Below are positions 33,976-40,238 of a stretch of 64,000 bases of DNA, piece after piece (positions within the stretch are counted from its first letter, which is position 1; the number at the start of each line of letters is the position of its first letter). The stretch covers positions 5,237 through 69,236 of the forward strand of contig JAVBUH010000013.1 in the NCBI GenBank assembly GCA_031555505.1. The letters are read 5' to 3'. The notes under the pieces are model-generated. The model worked only from the letters and a program-made list of their open reading frames with translations, did no database searches and had not been told where the DNA came from. The stretch comes from JAJDIA01 sp031555505 (GTDB lineage Bacteria > Bacteroidota > Bacteroidia > Bacteroidales > Tannerellaceae). The position numbers and the translations under genes are program-made.

Positions 33976-34910
33976 AGATTATAGACATGGACGCCATCAA
34001 GGCGTTGCAAATCCGTCCGGAACAATGTGTGGAGTGGGTGCGGGATGCTTTCCGGATGAAGTACGACAGCTATCTGCCTCCGAAAGTGAGCGTCAAGATG
34101 GAACATGATATCTTCTTCAATACCATGCCCTGCTACCTGAAACCGGTGGATCGGTTCGGTGTGAAGGTGGTTTCCCGTTATCCTGATCGCCAACCTTCTT
34201 TGTTGAGTGACATCCTGCTGTATGACGCCGTATCGGGTAATACCCTGGCGCTGATGGATGCCAACTGGATCACGGCCATGCGTACAGGAGCCGTAGCGGC
34301 ATTGGCCATTCAAACGTTCCAGCCTTCCCATGCGCAGACCTACGCTTTTATGGGATTGGGAAACACGGCGCGTGCTACGTTGCTTTGCCTGCTGGCCTTA
34401 ACAGGCGATCGGCCGCTTGATATCCGTCTGTTATCTTATAAAGACCAAGCCCAGGATTTTATCCGCCGTTTTGCCTCTTACCCCAATGTCCGCTTTACGG
34501 TGATTGAAGATACCACAGCGCTGATCACAGGTGCGGATGTGGTTGTTTCCTGTGTAACGGCAGCCAACGAGTTGTTTGCCCCGGATGAATGCTTTAAGGA
34601 AGGGGTATTGGTAGTCCCCGTCCATACCCGCGGTTTCCAGAACTGCGACTTGTTCTTCGACAAGGTCTTTGCCGATGATACCGGGCATGTGAACGGTTTC
34701 AAATACTTCGACCGCTTCCGCAGCTTCGACGAATTTTCCCATGTTCTCCTGGGTAAAAACGCCGGCAGGACATCCGATACCGAACGCATCCTGGCCTACA
34801 ATATCGGCATTGCCCTGCACGATGTCTATTTTGCATCCAAAGTGTACGACCTCATCACTTCGGCCGAAGAGGTAACCCTCTCGCGCGAAAGCCGGAAGTT
34901 CTGGGTGTAG
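33972..34910 (+). CDS. Ornithine cyclodeaminase / mu-crystallin family oxidoreductase
   Basis: 312 residues from MKIIDMDAIKALQIRP; the start overlaps the upstream stop by 4 nt (ATGA at 33972-33975), so the longer upstream in-frame reading is rejected. Family features: FGVKVVSRYPD with the catalytic Lys, ITAMRTGAVAALA, and Rossmann motif FMGLGNTAR. Members use NAD(P) to cyclise ornithine, reduce ketimines or dehydrogenate alanine or related amino acids. Here it probably works with the fused PLP enzyme on the same amino-acid-derived substrate (inference from coupling). Confidence 0.88.
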   Translation: MKIIDMDAIKALQIRPEQCVEWVRDAFRMKYDSYLPPKVSVKMEHDIFFNTMPCYLKPVDRFGVKVVSRYPDRQPSLLSDILLYDAVSGNTLALMDANWITAMRTGAVAALAIQTFQPSHAQTYAFMGLGNTARATLLCLLALTGDRPLDIRLLSYKDQAQDFIRRFASYPNVRFTVIEDTTALITGADVVVSCVTAANELFAPDECFKEGVLVVPVHTRGFQNCDLFFDKVFADDTGHVNGFKYFDRFRSFDEFSHVLLGKNAGRTSDTERILAYNIGIALHDVYFASKVYDLITSAEEVTLSRESRKFWV

Positions 34911-34964
34911 TCCGTTAGTTACGTTTCAAGTTTGTACCGGTAGGTTTGGCAAAACCTGCAATCG

Positions 34965-35057
34965 CCACAAAAAAGATCATAACGATCCAAAACGATCGTC
35001 ATAATGCTCGTTTAGGAACATCATACTCTTCGTTTAGGAGCATTATGATCTTTTTTT
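34965..35057. repeat. 22-bp-period repeat forming nested hairpins with a T-run
   Basis: Four degenerate 22-bp units start at about 34965, 34987, 35009 and 35031; the last two share CGTTTAGGA and CAT-AT--TCTT. AAAAGATCATAA (34971-34982) pairs with TTATGATCTTTT (35043-35054), and ATAATGCTC (35001-35009) pairs with GAGCATTAT (35038-35046). The two stems share 35043-35046, so they are alternatives. A seven-T run (35051-35057) follows, so this may end transcription from the operon upstream. Confidence 0.7.
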
Positions 35058-35128
35058 CGGGAGACGATGGTGATTTGGATGGCCCATCCGGCTGATTGAA
35101 AACCGGACATTCCACCGACAGTATCTAC

Positions 35129-35230
35129 GCGCAGGCCTCACTTGATCGAGGCGCAGGCCTCAGGGGGAGTGAGGCGCAGGCCTCATAATGGTGAAGCGCA
35201 GGCCTCGTATAGGTCGAGGCGCAGGCCTCA
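35129..35230. repeat. Five-copy GCGCAGGCCTCA array, 22-23 bp period
   Basis: The 12-bp core starts at 35129, 35151, 35174, 35196 and 35219. Four copies are identical and one ends in G. Most copies are preceded by GAG or GAA, making the nearly self-complementary GAGGCGCAGGCCTC. The 8-11 bp between cores differs among copies. CGTTTAGG, the core of the preceding array, reappears at 35239-35246. Confidence 0.88.
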
Positions 35231-35342
35231 ACAGACCTCGTTTAGGTAAGCCCTGTATCTGCTCTTTCATCGGCAGGAACTACACCCAAACCTGCCTTGC
35301 AGTACATATCCATTCGCTAAAACCGCTTACACGAGAGTTGCT

Positions 35343-35568
35343 TTCACCCTTTCACTTTCTGCAGGTAGTCAATGAGTTAGAGTGACTGCAGGGGCTTTTT
35401 TTCTGTTTTGCTATCACGCTCCTATCACACCTTTCCCCAAAAACTGTCAACTAAAATCAGGAGGATACATCTCGGTATGCAGTGACAGCACAAGTGACAG
35501 CAAAACCGCTTTTTGAAGCCTCCTGTCACCCTAAGTGCCTGACTGACTGCAGAAAGTGATAGGGTGAA
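35343..35568. repeat. Inverted pair of about 86-bp elements
   Basis: Copy 1 (35343-35428, plus) and copy 2 (35482-35568, minus) share TTCACCCT-TCACTTTCTGCAG, AGTCA, TTAG-GTGAC-G, GTTTTGCT-TCAC and a closing T-TCAC at matching spacing. The 53 bp between them is unrelated. This looks like two copies of a mobile or REP-like intergenic element in opposite orientation. Confidence 0.75.
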
Positions 35569-35727
35569 CGCAGATTCCCCCAATAGAACCGTATGGGATA
35601 TAATTTGGCTGTTAATCATCGTATTTAGTTGGAATTGAAAGCAGGCGTTGTTTCAAGCTGGGTTGGTTTTGAATATTCAGGTTTTGTTTGAATATAGCTT
35701 GAAGACTATCTTGTAAATAGTAAACAA

Positions 35728-35973
35728 GAGTAATTTGGCTCCCCGCCTAGACAGGCGGGGGGGACCATTGCTTGCAATGGTGGGGCGGTTGAAGTATTCC
35801 TGATAATATAGAAGTATTCCTGATAATATATTTGTGTGTGACGGGTTAGGTGAAATTGACTGATAATCACAAGATATTCCGTTGAGTATATAAAATGGCA
35901 AAAAAGAGTCAACCGCCCCACCCCCGCAAGCGGCGGTCCCCCCCGCCTGTCTAGGCGGGGAGCCGAGTTACTC
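35728..35973. repeat. 65-bp REP-like inverted pair with internal hairpins
   Basis: Copy A (35728-35792, plus) and copy B (35909-35973, minus) are 65 bp each and nearly identical. Each has hairpin CCCCGCCT-AGAC-AGGCGGGG followed by a second hairpin: ACCATTGC-TT-GCAATGGT in A, ACCGCCGC-TT-GCGGGGGT in B. In the second stem two T-A pairs in A are C-G pairs in B, so pairing is kept. The copies flank 116 bp that contain the 20-bp tandem repeat. Confidence 0.85.
35791..35830. repeat. 20-bp perfect tandem duplication
   Basis: GAAGTATTCCTGATAATATA occurs twice without a gap (35791-35810 and 35811-35830), directly after copy A of the 65-bp element. Confidence 0.9.
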
Positions 35974-36100
35974 TCAAGGATACTCTTATTGGAGCTGTTC
36001 TTGGCGGTTGTTTTTAGGTGATACCTGTATTTTATCGGATGCTTACTGTGAACCTCTTTCAAGCGGGTTTACACGCTTTTAGTATTGTTCTTTATGCCAG

Positions 36101-36226
36101 TCAGCGTAACTGTACAGCAACTTCGTAGATAATATTGCCTGTTTCTATCTTTTCGGCATAGGCATTCAGCGCGGTGAAAGCACATAGTGCAACTGAAAAG
36201 ATTTTGGTGTAGCGTTTTGTATTCAT
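36101..36226 (-). pseudogene. Truncated exported-protein gene, signal peptide plus about 20 residues
   Basis: ATG at 36226 to TGA at 36101 encodes 41 residues: MNTKRYTKIFSVALCAFTAL, a clear signal peptide cleaved near NAYA, then EKIETGNIIYEVAVQLR and a stop. The short start after the signal resembles the beginning of BspA-like LRR surface proteins, whose body is missing. It is either a relic left by rearrangement in this repeat-rich region or a genuine tiny secreted peptide; the relic is more likely. Confidence 0.5.
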
Positions 36227-36308
36227 GCTGTATTTAAGTATTTGGTGCGCAACAAAGTTGTTGGAAAAGAGCGAGTTTTCAACTAAATGAACGTTTTTTT
36301 ATCCTGCT

Positions 36309-36352
36309 CCCGCTGATTGATGTACGTAATCCCGTTGATTGATGTATATTTG
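36309..36352. repeat. 22-bp direct repeat overlapping the promoter of the DUF4833 gene
   Basis: CCCGCTGATTGATGTACGTAAT (36309-36330) and CCCGTTGATTGATGTATATTTG (36331-36352) are 22-bp neighbours sharing about 17 positions. The second copy ends in the -7 box TATATTTG (36345-36352), 21 bp before the start codon. Confidence 0.8.
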
Positions 36353-36372
36353 CCCCAAACAGTTGACTGCTT

Positions 36373-36909
36373 ATGTACCTGAAAACGAAAATAGGGAAAC
36401 GCTTGGGAAGAGTTTGTTTAGTGTCTTTGCTGATCAGTCTCTCCTGTCCGCTTTTTGCCCAGGAGAATACCTATCCTACGGCCGAACGCCTTTTTCATAT
36501 CGAGCGTAGTAAAAACAGGAACCTTGTCTGCTATGATGTCAATCTGGTGGATGGAAAGCTGAATACAAAGAAACCCTTGGTGATTTACTGGATAGACCGC
36601 GAAGAAGAACCCGGACTGCGGAAAGAACTGAATGCCCTACAGCGGCAAATGGCATACGGGTATAAACTATTTTCCGAAGGCGACGATTCCGCAGAACTTA
36701 CACTTACCGCATATTCAGAGCGGGTGCTAACCGTCCGGAAGATGGGAGAAAAATACGTTTGCCTGATTACGATTGATGGCAGGCAGTGTGTTTTGCATCA
36801 TCTTTATGTAAAAGCTAAAAGCGGGAACTCCCTGAGCGTGGAGTATGTGGAACTGTTTGGTATATCGGTGGATACGCGAAGGGAGGTAACGGAGCGGATT
36901 CAGAAATAG
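36373..36909 (+). CDS. DUF4833-domain exported protein
   Basis: 178 residues with a signal peptide ending LFAQ. The mature part begins with RLFHIERSKNRNLVCYDVNL, the conserved start of DUF4833, and contains PLVIYWIDREEEPG. No enzymatic motif or membrane helix is visible in the mature protein. Function is unknown; location should be periplasmic. A -7 box lies 21 bp upstream, inside a 22-bp direct repeat. The LicD gene follows 102 bp downstream with its own -7 box. Confidence 0.85.
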   Translation: MYLKTKIGKRLGRVCLVSLLISLSCPLFAQENTYPTAERLFHIERSKNRNLVCYDVNLVDGKLNTKKPLVIYWIDREEEPGLRKELNALQRQMAYGYKLFSEGDDSAELTLTAYSERVLTVRKMGEKYVCLITIDGRQCVLHHLYVKAKSGNSLSVEYVELFGISVDTRREVTERIQK

Positions 36910-36977
36910 GACTTTGGCTCGGCGGCGGTCACCACTATTTATTGTCTGGTTTGTACTGTAAAAATATGAAAAGGGTG

Positions 36978-36985
36978 TATCTTTG
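36978..36985 (+). promoter_or_regulatory. -7 promoter element of the licD-like gene
   Basis: TATCTTTG matches TAnnTTTG, 26 bp before the ATG at 37012. A TTTG occurs 24 nt upstream (36950-36953), slightly beyond normal spacing. Confidence 0.5.
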
Positions 36986-37011
36986 CGCCTAAAGAAAACG
37001 AAAAAAGATCG

Positions 37012-37878
37012 ATGACGACGGAGAAGACAGACTTCCACCTTTTATTTCCGGATAACAGACGAGACGGAGAGACGGTATTACGACAGGCGCAACTGGTAAT
37101 GCTGCGTATGCTGAAAATCATCGATTATATCTGTCGGAAACATCAACTCCGCTATTGGTTATGTTCAGGTACTCTGTTAGGCGCCGTCCGTCACCAAGGG
37201 TTTATTCCGTGGGACGACGATCTGGATATTTGTATGCCCCGTGAAGACTATGAGCGTTTTTTGCAAGTGGCCTCCGCTGAATTTCCTGATGAGTTGTTTT
37301 TGCAGACGCGTGCCACTGACCCCAATTACCATTTTCTACCGCTGCCATGTAAGGTGCGTGACCGGAAAAGCTATATCCTAGCTCCCGGATACGAGGATGA
37401 AAAAAGTGAAAAAGGGTTGTTTGTAGACATTTTTCCGATGGATAAATACCACAAGGGCCTGATTGTTCATCGTATGGAACGAGGCATAAAGGCTTATTAT
37501 CGTTTTATCTGTAACCTGCTGGGTGCGGCCGATTACCGGAAAGAATCCCACCTAAAGAATCTGGTTGCGTATTTCTACCCGGTATCCCGGCTGTTGTGGC
37601 GTGGGTATGCCGGAGTGGCCCGGTTTTGCATTGACCGGAATCGCCGGTTGGGTGATAATTGTTTTATAGGGCATGGATTTGATACCCCCTGGAAGCGCTA
37701 TTTCAGGTATGAAGATATCTATCCGTTGCGCGAACTGCGGTTTGAAGATGCCTTGTTTTATGTGCCGAATCGTCCGGATGTATACCTTACCGAATTGTAT
37801 GGTTCCGATTACATGACCCCTCCTGCTACAGATAAGCAGGTGAATAGCCATGCTTCAGTAATCAGGCCTGTTTTGTAA
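37012..37878 (+). CDS. LicD-family phosphotransferase
   Basis: 288 residues. The LicD nucleotidyltransferase-fold signature is clear: YWLCSGTLLGAVRHQGFIPW followed by DDDLDICMPREDYERF, with the metal-binding Asp triad. LicD enzymes transfer phosphocholine or related groups from CDP-activated donors to glycans. The donor could be made by the nucleotidyltransferase-PLP fusion at 32164, since no other CDP-donor enzyme is in the window (inference). The hexapeptide acyltransferase starts 21 nt downstream, so both modify surface glycan in one operon. Confidence 0.92.
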   Translation: MTTEKTDFHLLFPDNRRDGETVLRQAQLVMLRMLKIIDYICRKHQLRYWLCSGTLLGAVRHQGFIPWDDDLDICMPREDYERFLQVASAEFPDELFLQTRATDPNYHFLPLPCKVRDRKSYILAPGYEDEKSEKGLFVDIFPMDKYHKGLIVHRMERGIKAYYRFICNLLGAADYRKESHLKNLVAYFYPVSRLLWRGYAGVARFCIDRNRRLGDNCFIGHGFDTPWKRYFRYEDIYPLRELRFEDALFYVPNRPDVYLTELYGSDYMTPPATDKQVNSHASVIRPVL

Positions 37879-37899
37879 GTTGTAAAGTAGAGAAAAACG

Positions 37900-38394
37900 A
37901 TGGTTAACGCGATTACATTATACAGAATTGCCCGGTGGTTGTATCTTCACCGTGTACCTTTCCTGCCCCGTGTGATGAAGCTGTTGATCTTTTTGATCCA
38001 TAGCAGTTCCATACCGTATACGATTTCGATCGGGAAAGGTACATTTTGTAACCATGCCGGGATGGGCGTGTTGATTAACGAACATTCAGCGATCGGGAAT
38101 GACTGTAAGATCGGTAACAATGTCTCTATTATCGGGCAGGCTCCCTATATGGCCGGCCCGGAGATTGGAGACCATGTTTTTATCGGCCCGGGCGTTGTGG
38201 TGCAAGGTCCGGTGATAGTGGAAGACCATGTGATCATCGCCCCTAATGCCGTAGTTACCAAAAGCGTACCTGCATATAAGATTGTAGCAGGCAATCCGGC
38301 GCGTATCATTGGGGATACCCGTAAACTGAAGTACGATATATTTAAAGACCCTACTTTTAAAGAAGGATATAAACCTTATCTGACGGAAGGCTGA
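37900..38394 (+). CDS. Hexapeptide-repeat acyltransferase (serine acetyltransferase-like)
   Basis: 164 residues. Left-handed beta-helix repeats run from about residue 45 to 145 (IGNDCKIGNNVSIIGQ, IGDHVFIGPGVVVQGPV, PNAVVTKSVPAYKIVAGNPA). The N-terminus is shorter than CysE and lacks its N-terminal helical domain, so it is more likely a polysaccharide O- or N-acetyltransferase than a cysteine biosynthesis enzyme. It follows licD closely and probably acts on the same glycan. Confidence 0.88.
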   Translation: MVNAITLYRIARWLYLHRVPFLPRVMKLLIFLIHSSSIPYTISIGKGTFCNHAGMGVLINEHSAIGNDCKIGNNVSIIGQAPYMAGPEIGDHVFIGPGVVVQGPVIVEDHVIIAPNAVVTKSVPAYKIVAGNPARIIGDTRKLKYDIFKDPTFKEGYKPYLTEG

Positions 38395-38436
38395 CAGATT
38401 ACCAATTTTCGGGACTATTGTTGGGTAATTCCCGCT

Positions 38437-39267
38437 TTACTTCAGCCGGATACCACCTGGTTCGAGTGTGATAAGTTGTTGCTTATAGAGCGTGCCGATC
38501 GCTTGTTTGAAGGCTTTCTTGCTGCAACGGAAAAGGGCGTAGATCTGCTCGGGCTCGCTTCTGTCGTGTAAGGGGATAAAGCCGCCCTGCGCCTTGAGGG
38601 ATTCAAGGATTGTGCCGGCTATGCCTTCTACTTTGCGGAAGCCAAGCGGGGTGAGGCTAAGATCTATCTTATCGTCTTCGCGTACCTCTTTTATATAGCC
38701 TTTAAGGGATTCACCCTTTTCAAGGCGGCGGAATACTTCGCTTCGGTATATCAATCCCCAGTGCCTGTTGTTGATGATAGCGCGGTAACCGATCTCCGTT
38801 TCGTCAGCAATCAGGAGATCTACTTCCTGATTGTACTCATAATCGGGGGGCGTATTGCTGAGGAATTTATCGATCCGGGCCGACGCCATGATGCGGTTTG
38901 TTATGTGATCGAGCCTGACGTATACCAGGTACCAACGGTCTTCCTGCATCGCCATCTTCTGTTCCTTGAATGGGACAAGAAGGTCTTTCATGATTCCCCA
39001 ATCAAGGAAGGCGCCTGTGTTATTGACCGATTTTACGCGCATGAATTTGAATTCACCCACCGTTGCCAGCGGATGATCGGTGGTGGCGATAAGGCGCCCT
39101 TCGTTGTCGTGGTAGATAAAGACTTCAACCTGGTCGCCCGGTTTTACATTGTGGGGTACGTACCGTGCAGGCAGGAGAATTTCCAGGCCGTTGCCTCCGT
39201 CGAGGTAGACACCGAAATCAAGGTCTTTCACGATGGTGAGCGTATTGTATTGTCCGATGGCGATCAT
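38437..39267 (-). CDS. S1-like RNA-binding protein (CvfB/YitL family)
   Basis: 276 residues. Three S1-type beta-barrel domains (about 1-65, 70-130, 145-215; for example VNNTGAFLDWGIMKDLLVPF and YRAIINNRHWGLIYRSE) precede a C-terminal winged-helix. CvfB homologues bind RNA and affect virulence and regulation in Firmicutes; in Bacteroidetes the role is not established. A -7 box TAAGTTTG (39287-39294, minus) lies 20 bp upstream. It is divergent from the exopolysaccharide locus. Confidence 0.9.
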   Translation of the reverse strand: MIAIGQYNTLTIVKDLDFGVYLDGGNGLEILLPARYVPHNVKPGDQVEVFIYHDNEGRLIATTDHPLATVGEFKFMRVKSVNNTGAFLDWGIMKDLLVPFKEQKMAMQEDRWYLVYVRLDHITNRIMASARIDKFLSNTPPDYEYNQEVDLLIADETEIGYRAIINNRHWGLIYRSEVFRRLEKGESLKGYIKEVREDDKIDLSLTPLGFRKVEGIAGTILESLKAQGGFIPLHDRSEPEQIYALFRCSKKAFKQAIGTLYKQQLITLEPGGIRLK

Positions 39268-39353
39268 ACGATTGTCTATTTTACGGCAAACTTACACTTT
39301 TTTTGCGTCTTCATGCAGCAATATTTTAACGAATGCATCGTTATAGATGTAAC

Positions 39354-39386
39354 TTTGTTGATTTAGCAATGAAAAGTGTACTTTTG
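39354..39386 (+). promoter_or_regulatory. Promoter of the exopolysaccharide locus
   Basis: TTTG (39354-39357), a 21-nt spacer and TACTTTTG (39379-39386) fit the Bacteroidetes -33/-7 consensus exactly. Transcription would start near 39393, giving a short leader of about 27 nt to the wza-like start at 39420. No UpxY binding leader or invertible repeat is seen. Confidence 0.8.
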
Positions 39387-39419
39387 CAATCGATTTACAA
39401 GCAATACAAATTTAGAAAG

Positions 39420-40232
39420 ATGAATATAAAAACCTTTACGCTACTGGCCCTGCTTGGTGTGTTGAGCGCTTGCGGAACACCTAAGGATGTGGCTTACTTC
39501 CAGGGAATAGATTCGGTTACAACAGAACAGTTGAGCCAGATGAATCAAAATTATACGTCGCTAATCTGCCCGGATGATATGTTGACTATCACCGTGACGG
39601 CATGGGACCCGACTGTAGTGACACCGTTTAACCCGCCGGTATATGCGTATGCCACACAAGGCGAAGTGGGGGTGATGTCGTCGTCACAATTACAAACTTA
39701 TCTGGTAGACAAAGAAGGCGATATCATTTTTCCGGTGATAGGTAAGATTCATGCTGCTGGACTTTCCAAGCAGGACTTTTCAGAGAATCTGCGTACAGAG
39801 ATTGCTAAGTCTGTGCCTTCTGCGCAGGTCAATGTACAGATTGTGAATTATAAGGTAACGCTGCTGGGCGAGGTATCGCGCCCCGGCAGTATCTCGGTTC
39901 GTAACGACCGTATTTCTATCCTTGATGCCGTAGGACAGGTGGGAGACCTTACGATCAATGCTAACCGGAAAAACATTTTGGTTGTCCGTGATATCGAAGG
40001 AGAGAAAACATTCGGTCGGATAGATATCACAGATCCGGCTTTGTTTGCTTCACCTTATTACTACCTGCGTCAGAATGATGTAGTGTATGTGGAACCCAAC
40101 GACGCCAAGAAAAAGAATGCGAAGTACAGTCAGGCGCAACAATATAGCGTAACAGTCTTTTCTGCCATTATATCCTCCATGTCGCTGATCACAAGTATGG
40201 TGCTGACAATTGTTTCTCAAACTAAAAAATAA
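39420..40232 (+). CDS. Polysaccharide export outer-membrane lipoprotein (Wza-like)
   Basis: 270 residues from MNIKTFTLLALLGVLSAC with the lipidated Cys at 18; the longer upstream in-frame reading crosses the promoter and is rejected. A poly_export (BexD/CtrA/VexA) domain and a SLBB domain (VTLLGEVSRPGSISVRNDRI) are present. A hydrophobic C-terminus (about 235-265) could be the membrane-spanning helix. It forms the outer-membrane exit pore for exopolysaccharide. It is followed after 6 nt by the Wzz-like partner. Confidence 0.93.
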   Translation: MNIKTFTLLALLGVLSACGTPKDVAYFQGIDSVTTEQLSQMNQNYTSLICPDDMLTITVTAWDPTVVTPFNPPVYAYATQGEVGVMSSSQLQTYLVDKEGDIIFPVIGKIHAAGLSKQDFSENLRTEIAKSVPSAQVNVQIVNYKVTLLGEVSRPGSISVRNDRISILDAVGQVGDLTINANRKNILVVRDIEGEKTFGRIDITDPALFASPYYYLRQNDVVYVEPNDAKKKNAKYSQAQQYSVTVFSAIISSMSLITSMVLTIVSQTKK

Positions 40233-40238
40233 CGACGA

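Larger units (their letters stand above)
34911..36372. other. 1.46-kb gene-poor region filled with repeats
   Basis: No complete gene is supported. From left to right it holds a 22-bp-period array with terminator-like hairpins (34965-35057), a GCGCAGGCCTCA array (35129-35230), an inverted pair of about 86-bp elements (35343-35568), a 65-bp inverted pair (35728-35973) enclosing a 20-bp tandem repeat, a 41-codon truncated exported frame (36101-36226, minus), and a 22-bp direct repeat overlapping the next promoter (36309-36352). Confidence 0.8.

Noticed and set aside
35706..36062. 118-codon minus-strand frame in the repeat region
   Set aside because: It consists of the REP-like repeats read through; composition is not protein-like.
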